From Bacteroidetes bacterium 37-13 (lineage in GTDB: Bacteria > Bacteroidota > Bacteroidia > Chitinophagales > LD1), in contig MKTC01000040.1 in the NCBI GenBank assembly GCA_001897535.1, forward strand, positions 124,001-188,000: a stretch of 64,000 nt of DNA. The letters are read 5' to 3'. A model generated the notes under the pieces. It made no database searches, was not told where the DNA came from, and saw only the letters and a list, made by a program, of their open reading frames with translations. A program made the position numbers and the translations under genes. Shown piece by piece: positions 1-10,112 of the stretch (within the stretch, counting starts at the first letter, position 1; the number at the start of each line of letters is the position of its first letter).

Positions 1-348
1 AGCTTGCTGATTGCTTGCTGTTAAAGCACTTAATTCAAAGCCATATTTTTGGGCAGTTCCTGTTAAGCCAACACTTAAATTATACTCGGTAGAAGCAGCC
101 GGTACGAAAGATGCAGTAGCAGGATTTAATAAATTGGGACTTGTGCCAATTTGTAATGCAATAGCAGAAGTTCCGTCTTGAGTTGTGGAGCCATGACAGC
201 CTGAACCCGAAGCGCAAGTTTGATTAGTTAATGGGTCTCCAGAATGTCCCGGATCGGGAACTGAGCTGTGCGTGTAAGTTTTGGTTGTAAAGAGCATTAC
301 TGCGCAAAATGTTGTAGCTACAGCAACAGAGTAGAGCTTTAACTTCAT
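1..348 (-). CDS. Secreted protein, partial (C-terminus off window); Reeler/choice-of-anchor V-like with CASGSGCHG motif
   Basis: Reverse-strand ATG at 346-348; translation begins MKLKLYSVAVATTFCAVMLFTTKTYTHSSVPDPGHSGDPLTNQTCASGSGCHGS, open to the window edge. Confidence 0.6.
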   Translation of the reverse strand, partial: MKLKLYSVAVATTFCAVMLFTTKTYTHSSVPDPGHSGDPLTNQTCASGSGCHGSTTQDGTSAIALQIGTSPNLLNPATASFVPAASTEYNLSVGLTGTAQKYGFELSALTASNQQA

Positions 349-430
349 AAAAGTAAAGATTGTTTTTTATTGTTTAAGTAATTGGAAAAAAAAATATGAT
401 GTGAGGCTTTGTAAAATGGTTGTAAAGAAA

Positions 431-940
431 TTAACGCACAGGAACTTTTAATTTTTGACCAATGCTGATGTTTGTATTGGTTAGCCCGTTCATTTCTTTT
501 AGCTTATCTACACTAATGCCGTAAATTACACTAATGCGGTAAAAAGTTTGCCCTTTTTCAACTGTGTGTGTACCTGAGTTTGTAACTGAATAGCCTGTTC
601 CGTTATAGTTAATGACTTCATTACTTGCTGCTGCTTTGGTTTCAGTTTTTGCGGCTTCAGTTTTCACTGGTTGGTATTCAGATTTTTCGATGAAACTCTT
701 GGTTTCTTTTGCAGGTTCTTCGCCTGGTTTTAGTTCGCGAATTAAAACTACATCACCGCCCGAAAGCCTAATATTATCAGGCAAGTTGTTTAGCATAAGT
801 AAAAACTTGGCATCTGTACCATATTTTGATGCGATGGTGTAAATAGTTTCACCCGGTAGTACAGTATGCTTTAAAAAACGAGTTTGCGAAAACAGTAATG
901 TTGAAGATAATAATACTGAAAAAAGTAAAGTTAATTTCAT
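431..940 (-). CDS. LysM domain-containing protein (two LysM repeats)
   Basis: ORF track; HTVLPGETIYTIASKYGTDAKFLLMLNNL and HTVEKGQTFYRISVIYGISVDKLKEMNGL repeats, signal peptide. Confidence 0.9.
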   Translation of the reverse strand: MKLTLLFSVLLSSTLLFSQTRFLKHTVLPGETIYTIASKYGTDAKFLLMLNNLPDNIRLSGGDVVLIRELKPGEEPAKETKSFIEKSEYQPVKTEAAKTETKAAASNEVINYNGTGYSVTNSGTHTVEKGQTFYRISVIYGISVDKLKEMNGLTNTNISIGQKLKVPVR

Positions 941-1010
941 GTTGTTTGAATTGAAAACATACGAATATAGAAAATCACATTTTGTAGAATGTTAAACTTT
1001 TTGGGTAAAG

Positions 1011-1463
1011 TTATTTGAGATTTAAAATTTGGTTAGCAGCATCGCTCACTTCAACTTTATCAATTATTTGTTGAATAATACCTTTTTCGTTTATTACAAA
1101 AGTTTTTCTGAAAGTACCCATGTATTCACGTCCCATAAATTTCTTCTTCCCCCACACGCTGTACTTCTCTACAATTTCCTTTGTTTCATCGCTGATAAGC
1201 GTAAATGGCAGTTCAAATTTTTCCTCAAATTTTTTGTGCGATTTCACACTATCTACACTCACACCTAAAATTTCAAAACCTGCTTTTTTTAACTGCGAAT
1301 AGCCATCGCGTAAGCTGCATGCCTGCTTAGTGCAGCCGGGGGTATTGTCTTTTGGATAGAAATAAAGAATCACTTTCTTGCCTTTAAAATCTTTAAGTGA
1401 AACGGTTTCTCCATCTTGATTTAGAGCTGAAAAATCAGGCGCTTTATCTCCTGTTTGTAGCAT
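1011..1463 (-). CDS. bcp: Thioredoxin-dependent peroxiredoxin (BCP family)
   Basis: GDKAPDFSALNQDGETVSLKDFKGKKVILYFYPKDNTPGCTKQAC signature. Confidence 0.93.
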   Translation of the reverse strand: MLQTGDKAPDFSALNQDGETVSLKDFKGKKVILYFYPKDNTPGCTKQACSLRDGYSQLKKAGFEILGVSVDSVKSHKKFEEKFELPFTLISDETKEIVEKYSVWGKKKFMGREYMGTFRKTFVINEKGIIQQIIDKVEVSDAANQILNLK

Positions 1464-1592
1464 AAGTTTTTTTGTTATTGAATGGTGAATGTATGATTTG
1501 TGCTTTTAATTGGAGATGGCGAATAATAAAATAGTTACATTTTGTACAGAAATTAGATTCATAAAAGAATTTGAAAGCTGTAATCTTGTTTT

Positions 1593-2807
1593 TTAATTCA
1601 ATAAACTAACAGTACTTTTTAAACCAACAAGAGATAATAAGGAAATACAAAGAACAATTGCTAATAAAAGTAGAGTAGGCATTAACCAAAAAATAAGTAT
1701 TGGCAACAGAATCAACCGCACTATTTCTGCGATAGTTCCCCATTGTTTTTTCTCTAAAAGTGCTCCAATGTTCACGATAGAAAAAATGATGTATGCAATT
1801 ACTGTAAATTTTAGAAAAATATTTTGGCTGAATGGCGGTTTTGTTTCAGAGAAAAGAAAAATGGAAGTTCCAATAATGAGTAAAATATATTGCAGCAAAA
1901 CGTAGTAACTCAAAGCATTGGAAACAGGAGGATTGTATTTGTTGAATTGTTGTGGGGTTATTTCTTTAAAAGGCTCTACTCCGCCAAGTTCTGCGGGTTT
2001 CCAGCCGGGATTTAAAATCAACATTTTAATGGTGTTTGAAACAGAATTTGAAACACTCAAGTTTTTGAAAAGTTGTGCCCAATAATTAAAATTCAACCAT
2101 AAAGGATTCCAGCTTTTAGGCTGCGTTGTAATGCCGTAAACCACTTCTTCTTCCTCTGCTTGAAATGTGCCAAACAACCTATCGTAAACAATGAAAGTGC
2201 CACCATGGTTTTTATCAATATATTTTGGATTAATTCCGTGATGAACGCGGTGGTGTGATGGTGTATTGAAGATAAATTCAATTGCCGGATGCAACTTTCC
2301 AATTAGGCGTGTGTGAATCCAAAATTGATATAGTGTATTGATGGCAGCAATGGTGAAAAACATTTGTGGCTCAAATCCAATAATTGCCAATGGCAAATAA
2401 AAAACCCACGAAAATGCACCTTGTAACCATGCTTGGCGCAGTGCAACTGTTAAGTTGTATTCTTCACTTTGGTGGTGAACTTCGTGGCTTCCCCATAAAA
2501 TACTTACTTGATGCGCTAACCGATGAAACCAGTAGTAGAAAAAATCTACCGCAAACCAAAGTAAAATCCACATCCACCAATCGGTAGAAATTTTTCCTTT
2601 CCAGGGAGAATAATTGTAAATAAAAATATAACCGCCAACAGTAAGAGCTTTAATAAGAATTCCAATTACTTGCGACCCAATTCCGCAACTCAAATTTGTA
2701 ATGGCATCATTGAACCTATAATAAGGTAGATGTTTTAATTTACTTATGAGTAATTCAATTCCAATGAGAAGGAAAAAAATTGGGATTGATAGAACGATTA
2801 AGCCCAT
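1593..2807 (-). CDS. Sterol desaturase / fatty acid hydroxylase family protein
   Basis: Histidine clusters HRLAH, HEVHH, HRVHH in a multi-TM protein. Confidence 0.88.
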   Translation of the reverse strand: MGLIVLSIPIFFLLIGIELLISKLKHLPYYRFNDAITNLSCGIGSQVIGILIKALTVGGYIFIYNYSPWKGKISTDWWMWILLWFAVDFFYYWFHRLAHQVSILWGSHEVHHQSEEYNLTVALRQAWLQGAFSWVFYLPLAIIGFEPQMFFTIAAINTLYQFWIHTRLIGKLHPAIEFIFNTPSHHRVHHGINPKYIDKNHGGTFIVYDRLFGTFQAEEEEVVYGITTQPKSWNPLWLNFNYWAQLFKNLSVSNSVSNTIKMLILNPGWKPAELGGVEPFKEITPQQFNKYNPPVSNALSYYVLLQYILLIIGTSIFLFSETKPPFSQNIFLKFTVIAYIIFSIVNIGALLEKKQWGTIAEIVRLILLPILIFWLMPTLLLLAIVLCISLLSLVGLKSTVSLLN

Positions 2808-3050
2808 AACTCTGTTTTAATTCATGTTGAAGAAAAAATTACAGCGCAAAACTTTGGGGTGAAACGCACACTTCGTAAAAGTATAAATTTTGAAAATTTA
2901 TGCGCAAAAGTATTTCTGGAAATGTCATTGATTACTAAACTTTTATGATAATTATTTTAATATGTTTTTATTTAAAACACTTTAAAATGTGCTATTAAAA
3001 AAAGTTATTTTCTTAAAAAGTTACGTATCGGTAATATTTTCGCAGTTCTA

Positions 3051-3512
3051 ATGAAAGACGCAAGAAGTTCGTGCAGCGGTGCTACTTACAAGTATCACTT
3101 AAAACCACTCTTCTATTTATTTTTGCCGTTATTATTCTTGTTGCAAACAATTTCCACAAGTAGTTTGGCAACAGAAGAGCCAACAATATGTACTCAACAT
3201 TGCTCTTTAGAAACTATACAACAAGGCACATTTATTACTTCTGCCATTGAGCAGTATAAAGAATATTTCAGTTTTCAATTTTTATTGGAATCGCTTATTC
3301 TTCCTGAGGAGCCAAATATTCTTGGAAAGGAAAAAGTGGATAGCAATATTGGTGTTTTTCATTCTCTATCGAGCTATTTAAGTATTGATATTTTACAATA
3401 TTTTCCTACTGTTTCAAACATATTAGAAACGCAAATCGAAACTCCTGTTTCTGAATTAAGTGAGGTGCCCCTTTTTGTGCTTCACCACGCTTGGAAAGTG
3501 TATTGTATCTAA
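3051..3512 (+). CDS. Hypothetical protein with N-terminal hydrophobic segment, upstream of RND operon
   Basis: ORF, 153 aa, hydrophobic N-terminus; no family recognised. Confidence 0.5.
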   Translation: MKDARSSCSGATYKYHLKPLFYLFLPLLFLLQTISTSSLATEEPTICTQHCSLETIQQGTFITSAIEQYKEYFSFQFLLESLILPEEPNILGKEKVDSNIGVFHSLSSYLSIDILQYFPTVSNILETQIETPVSELSEVPLFVLHHAWKVYCI

Positions 3513-3681
3513 TTTTTTCTATTCTCTTTTTCTAAGAGAAAACTCGCTACGTTTTATAGTAGCATTCTCAGTTATTTTCAAAAAAATTTCAGTGAAGTTA
3601 AAATGATTTCTTAATAAAGAAATTGAAAAGGAAGTTTTCAAAGTAGTTTTTCAGACCATTAAAATATAAATTTCAAAAAAA

Positions 3682-4767
3682 ATGAAAAGGACGTTTGTTC
3701 TTGTAGGATTAGCAGCACTTTTAGTGTTTTCAAGTTGCCACAATAAAACTCAAGAAAAAGAAGAAGCCGCCAAATTTTTAGTAACCAAACCGGTTCAAAA
3801 AGATACAACGGTTTACAAAGATTATGTATGCCAAATTAGAGCCATTAGCCACATCGAAGTTCGCTCTCAAGAAAAAGGTTATTTGCAAAATATTTATGTG
3901 GATGAAGGGCAACTTGTAAAGAAAGGGCAGTTGATGTTTCAAATTATGCCTGTGGTTTACGAAGCAGAAGTAGAGAAAGCAAAAGCCAATGTAAGCTTTG
4001 CTGAAATTGAATATCAAAATACTAAGAGTTTGGCAGATAGCAACATCGTTTCTAAAAACGAATTAGCATTATCAAAAGCACGATTGCAGAAGGAAAAAGC
4101 CGAGTTGGCACTTGCGCAGGCTCACTTATCATTTACTCAAATTCGCGCACCTTTCGATGGAATTATGGATAGATTTTACCAGCGATTAGGCAGTTTGGTT
4201 GAAGAAGGCGAATTGCTTACGACACTTTCAGATAACAGCAAAATGTGGGTCTATTTTAATGTGCCTGAAGCTGAATATTTAAGTTATGCAGCAGAAGAAA
4301 AGAAACAAGGCAAACCGAAAGTGAAATTGATAATGGCAAATAATGAACACTTTGACCATACCGGAATAGTGGAAACTATTGAAGCCGACTTTAATAATGA
4401 AACAGGAAACATTGCCTTTCGTGCTACATTTCCTAATCCTGATAAGTTGCTACGACATGGAGAAACAGGCACCATTCAAATGCCGATTTTACTTAAAAAT
4501 GCTGTGTTGATTCCGCAAGAAGCAACCTTTGAAATTTTAGATAGAAGATATGTTTTTGTTATAGATAAAAATGGTGTGGTTGGTTTAAGAGAAGTAACCA
4601 TTGAGCAAGAAATGCCGCATATATATGTAATATCAAAAGGATTAAGTACCGATGATATGGTGCTTGTTGATGGTATTCGTAAAGTGAAAAATGGCGATAA
4701 AATTAAAACAGAGTTTGAGCCGTTTGAGCAAGTATTAACTAAACTACAACAGTTACACGCTGAATAG
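3682..4767 (+). CDS. RND efflux periplasmic adaptor subunit (AcrA/MexA family)
   Basis: Lipoprotein signal FSSCHN; membrane-fusion protein architecture; operon with RND pump and TolC-like gene. Confidence 0.93.
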   Translation: MKRTFVLVGLAALLVFSSCHNKTQEKEEAAKFLVTKPVQKDTTVYKDYVCQIRAISHIEVRSQEKGYLQNIYVDEGQLVKKGQLMFQIMPVVYEAEVEKAKANVSFAEIEYQNTKSLADSNIVSKNELALSKARLQKEKAELALAQAHLSFTQIRAPFDGIMDRFYQRLGSLVEEGELLTTLSDNSKMWVYFNVPEAEYLSYAAEEKKQGKPKVKLIMANNEHFDHTGIVETIEADFNNETGNIAFRATFPNPDKLLRHGETGTIQMPILLKNAVLIPQEATFEILDRRYVFVIDKNGVVGLREVTIEQEMPHIYVISKGLSTDDMVLVDGIRKVKNGDKIKTEFEPFEQVLTKLQQLHAE

Positions 4768-4790
4768 TGAACCCTTAAATTTAGCAACTC

Positions 4791-7700
4791 ATGTTTAAAA
4801 AATTCATACAAAGACCGGTATTGGCAATTGCCATATCGCTCGGAATAATACTATTGGGATTATTAGCAATATTCTCACTGCCAATTTCACAATTTCCATC
4901 TATTGCGCCACCGCGCGTAATGGTGTTTATGGCTTATCCTGGTGCAAGTGCCGATGTGTTAGTAACAACTACACTCACACCTTTAGAAAGAGCAATAAAC
5001 GGTGTTCAGGGAATGCAATACATTATTTCGGATGCTACAAGTGCTGGTGAAGCAACAATACAAATTGTGTTTGAACCGGGTACTGACCCAAATGCTGCTG
5101 TGGTAAACGTAAAAACTCGTGTAGACCAAATTATGAATAACCTTCCAGTTTTGGTACAGCGCGAAGGTATCATCATCACGCCAATTCAACCGAGTATGTT
5201 GATGTACGTGAACCTTTTCAGTACAGATAAAAATGCGGATGAAAAGTTCTTATACAATTATGCGAATGTTCACCTCTTGCCAGAGCTGCAGCGTATTAGC
5301 GGTATGGGACGCGCCAAGATTTTGGGTAGTCGTAGTTTTGCCATGCGCGTATGGTTAAAGCCGGATAGAATGCGCGCTTACAATGTTTCCACCGAAGAAG
5401 TGATGGAAGCTATGCAAGAACAAAGTATTATCGGAAGACCTGGGCGTATCGGACAAGCATCTGGCAAAGCAGCTCAATCGCTCGAATATGTTTTGGTTTA
5501 CAAAGGTCGCTATAATAAACCGGAGGAATACGAAAACATTATCATTAGAGCAAATCCCAAAGGCGAAAGCTTAAAACTTAAAGATATTGCAGAAGTAGAA
5601 TTGGGTAGTGAGTTTTTTGATATTTATTCAAACAAAGATGGCTATCCGGCAGCGTCTATCGTTTTAAAACAAAATTTTGGAAGTAATGCACGAAAAGTAA
5701 TTGATGGTACGAAGGAAAAGTTAGAAGAACTTAAAAAAGATTTTCCTCCCGGTATGGATTACGAAATTGATTATGACGTATCAAAATTCGTAGATGCATC
5801 AATTGATAAAGTACTGCATACCTTATTGGAAGCTTTCATTTTGGTGGCATTGGTGGTGTTTATTTTCTTAGGAGATTTTCGTTCCACACTCATTCCAATT
5901 ATTGCCGTTCCAGTTTCTTTGATTGGTGCATTTTTATTTATGCAACTTTTGGGCTTAACCATCAACTTGGTTACACTCTTTGCGCTGGTACTTGCCATTG
6001 GTATTGTGGTAGATGATGCTATTGTGGTGGTAGAAGCAGTGCATGCAAAAATGGAAGAGAAAGGGCTTTCGCCATACCATGCCGTGAGAGAAGTTTTGGG
6101 CGAAATTAGTGGTGCCATCATTGCCATCACATTGGTAATGACTACGGTGTTTATTCCTGCATCATTTATGAGTGGTCCGGTTGGTGTTTTCTATCGTCAG
6201 TTTTCAATCACTATGGCGAGCTCAATTGTGCTTTCAGGTGTGGTAGCACTTACGCTTACTCCGGTATTGTGTGCTATGATTTTAAAAAATACACACGGGC
6301 ATCATAAGAGCCATTCTCCTATTCAACTTTTTATCAATTGGTTTAATAAAAAGTTTGAAGTAGCAACGAGAAAATACACTTGGCTGCTAAAGATTATCAC
6401 GCATAGAAGATTTGTAACATTTGGAGTATTGATAGTGTTTGCTTTTTCAATTGTAGGTATAAATGAAAAACTTCCTACAGGTTTTATTCCAAATGAAGAC
6501 CAAGGTATGATTTACGCTATTGTGCAAACACCTCCGGGCTCTACATTGGAAAGAACAAACGATGTAACGCGTGAGCTTCAAAAAATTGCTGAAGGTGTAG
6601 AAGGTGTGCAATCGGTTTCTTCATTAGCAGGATATGAAGTACTCACAGAAGGTCGTGGTTCAAATGCAGGAACTTGTATTATCAACTTAAAAGATTGGTC
6701 TTTAAGAAAACATTCTGTGAAACAAGTAATTGAAGAACTTGAAGAAAAAACAAAAGACATTGGTGCGGTAATTGAATATTTTGAACCGCCTGCAGTACCG
6801 GGCTATGGTTCTTCTGATGGCTTCTCTTTGCGTTTAATTGATAAGCACCCAACCATTGATTATCAAGAATTCGATAAGGTGAACAAAGAATTTATGGAAG
6901 AGCTTAAAAAGCGCAAAGAACTTAGTGGTTTGTTTACATTTTTTGCTGCAAATTATCCGCAATACGAATTGGTGATAGATAACGAACGCGCTATGCAGAA
7001 AGGTGTTTCTATAGGGAAGGCAATGGAGAATTTGAATATTTTAATTGGGAGTACTTATGAGCAAGGTTTTGTGCGCTTTAATAACTTCTTTAAAGTTTAC
7101 ACACAAAGCGGGCCTGAATACAGAAAAGTACCAAGCGATATTCTTAATCTCTTTATCAAGAATGACCAAGGAGAAATGGTTCCATATTCTTCATTTATGA
7201 CGATGAGAAAAACAATGGGACCAAATGAGATTACGCGTTTCAACCTTTACATGTCTGCATCAATTAGAGGCGTGCCTGCAAAAGGTTACACCAGCGGTGA
7301 TGCTATTAAAGTAATACGTGAAGTTGCAGAAAAAACATTGCCACACGGCTATGATATTGCTTGGGAAGGTCTTTCGTATGACGAAGCAAAAAGAGGTAAT
7401 GAAGCAATTTACATTCTATTAGTTGTATTAGTTTTCGTGTATCTTGTTTTGGCAGCACAGTACGAAAGTTTTGTTATTCCGGTTGCTGTTTTGCTTTCGT
7501 TGCCTCCGGGTATTTTTGGCTCGTTCTTGTTGCTTAAATTAATGGGACTTGCCAATGATATTTATGCGCAAATGGGCTTGATTATGCTTGTTGGGTTGCT
7601 GGGTAAAAATGCCATATTGATTGTAGAATTTGCTGTGCAAAAACAACAACAAGGCGTAGCCATTCTTGATGCTGCCATTGAAGGTGCACAAATCAGATTT

Positions 7701-8018
7701 AGGCCAATCTTAATGACTTCATTTGCCTTTATCGCAGGCTTAATCCCGTTGGCGCGTGCCACAGGGCCTGGCGCTGTGGGCAACAGAACCATTGGTTCTT
7801 CGGCTTTAGGCGGTATGATTTTTGGAACAATTTTCGGAGTAATTATTGTGCCAGGTCTGTACTATATTTTTGCGAAACTTTCTGAAGGTAAAAAATTGAT
7901 TAGAGACCAAGAAGAAGTTCCATTAAGCGAAGATTTTGTAGAGAGCCAAGAAGAAGCGGCACTCACAAGCACAATAAGAAAAATGGTAAACAAATTTTTA
8001 AAGAGAAACAAGAAGTAA
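4791..8018 (+). CDS. RND efflux permease (HAE1/AcrB family)
   Basis: 1075 aa; typical N-terminus MFKKFIQRPVLAIAISLGIILLGLLAIFSLPISQFPSIAPP and TM core GIVVDDAIVVVEAV. Confidence 0.96.
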   Translation: MFKKFIQRPVLAIAISLGIILLGLLAIFSLPISQFPSIAPPRVMVFMAYPGASADVLVTTTLTPLERAINGVQGMQYIISDATSAGEATIQIVFEPGTDPNAAVVNVKTRVDQIMNNLPVLVQREGIIITPIQPSMLMYVNLFSTDKNADEKFLYNYANVHLLPELQRISGMGRAKILGSRSFAMRVWLKPDRMRAYNVSTEEVMEAMQEQSIIGRPGRIGQASGKAAQSLEYVLVYKGRYNKPEEYENIIIRANPKGESLKLKDIAEVELGSEFFDIYSNKDGYPAASIVLKQNFGSNARKVIDGTKEKLEELKKDFPPGMDYEIDYDVSKFVDASIDKVLHTLLEAFILVALVVFIFLGDFRSTLIPIIAVPVSLIGAFLFMQLLGLTINLVTLFALVLAIGIVVDDAIVVVEAVHAKMEEKGLSPYHAVREVLGEISGAIIAITLVMTTVFIPASFMSGPVGVFYRQFSITMASSIVLSGVVALTLTPVLCAMILKNTHGHHKSHSPIQLFINWFNKKFEVATRKYTWLLKIITHRRFVTFGVLIVFAFSIVGINEKLPTGFIPNEDQGMIYAIVQTPPGSTLERTNDVTRELQKIAEGVEGVQSVSSLAGYEVLTEGRGSNAGTCIINLKDWSLRKHSVKQVIEELEEKTKDIGAVIEYFEPPAVPGYGSSDGFSLRLIDKHPTIDYQEFDKVNKEFMEELKKRKELSGLFTFFAANYPQYELVIDNERAMQKGVSIGKAMENLNILIGSTYEQGFVRFNNFFKVYTQSGPEYRKVPSDILNLFIKNDQGEMVPYSSFMTMRKTMGPNEITRFNLYMSASIRGVPAKGYTSGDAIKVIREVAEKTLPHGYDIAWEGLSYDEAKRGNEAIYILLVVLVFVYLVLAAQYESFVIPVAVLLSLPPGIFGSFLLLKLMGLANDIYAQMGLIMLVGLLGKNAILIVEFAVQKQQQGVAILDAAIEGAQIRFRPILMTSFAFIAGLIPLARATGPGAVGNRTIGSSALGGMIFGTIFGVIIVPGLYYIFAKLSEGKKLIRDQEEVPLSEDFVESQEEAALTSTIRKMVNKFLKRNKK

Positions 8019-9448
8019 TGTATAAGAGAATCATAAGTTATATAATTGTTGTGTCAATGCTGGTTTCGGTTGGCGGCTGCAAACTTTTTAAAGAGCCGAT
8101 AAAAACTGAAAACAAAAGCGTGCCAGAGGGTTTTAATACTTCTTCGCAAGACACCACAAACTCTGCCAAAGTGAAGTGGCGAAATTATTTTAATGATGTA
8201 AATTTAATTGCGCTCATTGATACTGCTTTAAGCAAAAACCAAGAGTTGAATATTGTGAAGCAAGAAATAGAAATTGCTCGCAGCGAAGTAAGAACCAGAA
8301 AAGGGGAGTACTTGCCATTTCTAAATATAGGCGCAGGTGTTGGTGTAGATAAGGTTGGGAAGTACACTCGCAATGGTGCAGTAGAGGAAAATCTTAATAT
8401 TCAGCCGCACACAAAATTTCCTGAGCCATTGGGCGATTTTATGGTTGGTGTAAATTTTTCGTGGGAGTTAGATGTGTGGAAGAAACTTCGCAATAGCAAA
8501 AATGCTGCTGTACAACGCTATTTGGCAAGTGTAGAAGGTAGAAACTTTATGGTAACAAAGTTGGTTGCAGAAATAGCCAATTCGTATTATGAATTGCTTG
8601 CTTTGGATAATGAATTGGAAATGATTCAAAGAAATATTGAACTTCAACAGAATGCACTCAATATTGTGAAGCAACAAAAAGAAGCGGCACAGGTTACACA
8701 ACTTGCCGTAAATCGTTTCGAAGCTCAACTGCTCAATACTCAAAATTTACAATACCAAGTAAAACAAGAAATTATTGAAACAGAGAATAAAATCAATTTT
8801 CTTACCGGTCGTTTTCCTACGCCAATTAAGCGCGATGCCGGTTCGTTTTATAGTATGGTATTTGATTCTATTTCCTCTGGCGTTCCAAGTCAGTTACTAC
8901 AAAACAGACCAGATATTCGCCAAGCAGAATATGAATTAGCTGCTTCCAAATTGGATATTAAAGTTGCAAAAGCCAATTTCTATCCATCGTTCAAAATTAC
9001 TGCTGCTGCTGGGTTTCAAGCATTTAATCCGGTTGTGTGGTTTAATCCTTGGTCTTTACTTTACAACGTTTTGGGTGATATGGTTGCTCCGCTTATCAAT
9101 AGAAATGCTTTGGTTGCTGCTTACAAAACCTCTCGCGCAAAACAAGTGCAAGCAGTTTACAATTACGAACGTTCTATTTTAAATGCTTACAATGAAGTAG
9201 TAAATCAACTTTCCGGTATTGATAATTATACCAAAAGCCATGATACAAAAGCAAAAGAAGTGGATATTCTCTCTCAATCTATTTCAATATCAAACAACCT
9301 CTTTAAATCGGCAAGAGCAGATTATATTGAAGTATTGCTTACACAGCGCGAAGCACTAAATTCCAGAATGGAACTGATAGAAATTAAAAAGAAACAATTA
9401 GCTGCCGAAATTGATATTTACAAAGCACTTGGCGGTGGTTGGAATTAG
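8018..9448 (+). CDS. TolC-family outer-membrane efflux lipoprotein
   Basis: NodT-like repeats; C-terminus ...IDIYKALGGGWN; start overlaps the RND permease stop. Confidence 0.93.
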   Translation: MYKRIISYIIVVSMLVSVGGCKLFKEPIKTENKSVPEGFNTSSQDTTNSAKVKWRNYFNDVNLIALIDTALSKNQELNIVKQEIEIARSEVRTRKGEYLPFLNIGAGVGVDKVGKYTRNGAVEENLNIQPHTKFPEPLGDFMVGVNFSWELDVWKKLRNSKNAAVQRYLASVEGRNFMVTKLVAEIANSYYELLALDNELEMIQRNIELQQNALNIVKQQKEAAQVTQLAVNRFEAQLLNTQNLQYQVKQEIIETENKINFLTGRFPTPIKRDAGSFYSMVFDSISSGVPSQLLQNRPDIRQAEYELAASKLDIKVAKANFYPSFKITAAAGFQAFNPVVWFNPWSLLYNVLGDMVAPLINRNALVAAYKTSRAKQVQAVYNYERSILNAYNEVVNQLSGIDNYTKSHDTKAKEVDILSQSISISNNLFKSARADYIEVLLTQREALNSRMELIEIKKKQLAAEIDIYKALGGGWN

Positions 9449-9472
9449 TAACTGAGTACTTTATGTTTTTTT

Positions 9473-9512
9473 AAAAGAGGCTGTTTTTTATGAAACAGCC
9501 TCTTTTTATTTT
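9473..9512 (+). terminator. Intrinsic terminator of the RND operon
   Basis: aaaagaggctgttt-ttatgaa-aaacagcctctttt followed by a T-rich tract. Confidence 0.85.
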
Positions 9513-9525
9513 ATAGGTTTTATCG

Positions 9526-9623
9526 TTATACCGATTATATATCTATAATGTTTACTTCCGTGTAAACGGAAAGCCCAATTTGATTTCATCTCGTTGGACT
9601 AAATAGCTATTATATCGGTATAA
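9526..9623. repeat. ~98-bp segment bounded by perfect 10-bp inverted repeats TTATACCGAT/ATCGGTATAA
   Basis: ttataccgat 9526-9535 and atcggtataa 9614-9623; internal ttccgtgtaaacggaa hairpin. Confidence 0.55.
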
Positions 9624-9707
9624 ACCATTCTAAAAATATTAAATATTGGACTATTTAATATTTAGAATTGGTATTAATTGTGATTGCACATCTGTGATAG
9701 TTCAATC

Positions 9708-9806
9708 TTATACCATTTTGAAATACAAATTAGTCCATTTCTAAACGGTATCCCGATTTACGGGAGTAAACAATGCCGATGTGATAGTCGTTTAGAACAA
9801 TTTTAT
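9708..9806. repeat. 99-bp repeat copy A (identical copy at 15958-16056)
   Basis: ttataccattttgaaatacaaattagtccatttctaaacggtatcccgatttacgggagtaaacaatgccgatgtgatagtcgtttagaacaattttat. Confidence 0.92.
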
Positions 9807-9966
9807 ACCATTTTTGAAATACAAATTAGTCCATTTCTAAACAGTATAATGCCGATGTGATAGTCGTTTAGAACAATTTTATTGGTTTATTACGAATATC
9901 CAATCGGTATTATTGGTCTTTCCGATTTATGCGGAAGTAAACATTACGAATATCCAATCGGTATTA
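9805..9966. repeat. Partial and degenerate additional copies of the same repeat modules
   Basis: ataccatttttgaaatacaaattagtccatttctaaac 9805-9842; aatgccgatgtgatagtcgtttagaacaattttat 9848-9882; tacgaatatccaatcggtatta twice, ending ~9912 and 9966. Confidence 0.8.
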
Positions 9967-10112
9967 GTTTCTCAAGATTGAACTATCAGTTATTACATCG
10001 GATTATAGTGTAGAAAACAGCCACACTTCCAAATTTAGTTTTGTTAATTATTTTGAAATAAAACAAAAAAGTGTTTACATTCGTTCATCCATTCACTTTA
10101 AAACTTTATTCC

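Noticed and set aside
5771-6130. Minus-strand 119-aa ORF inside the RND permease gene
   Set aside because: Low-complexity antisense ORF opposite conserved transmembrane sequence.
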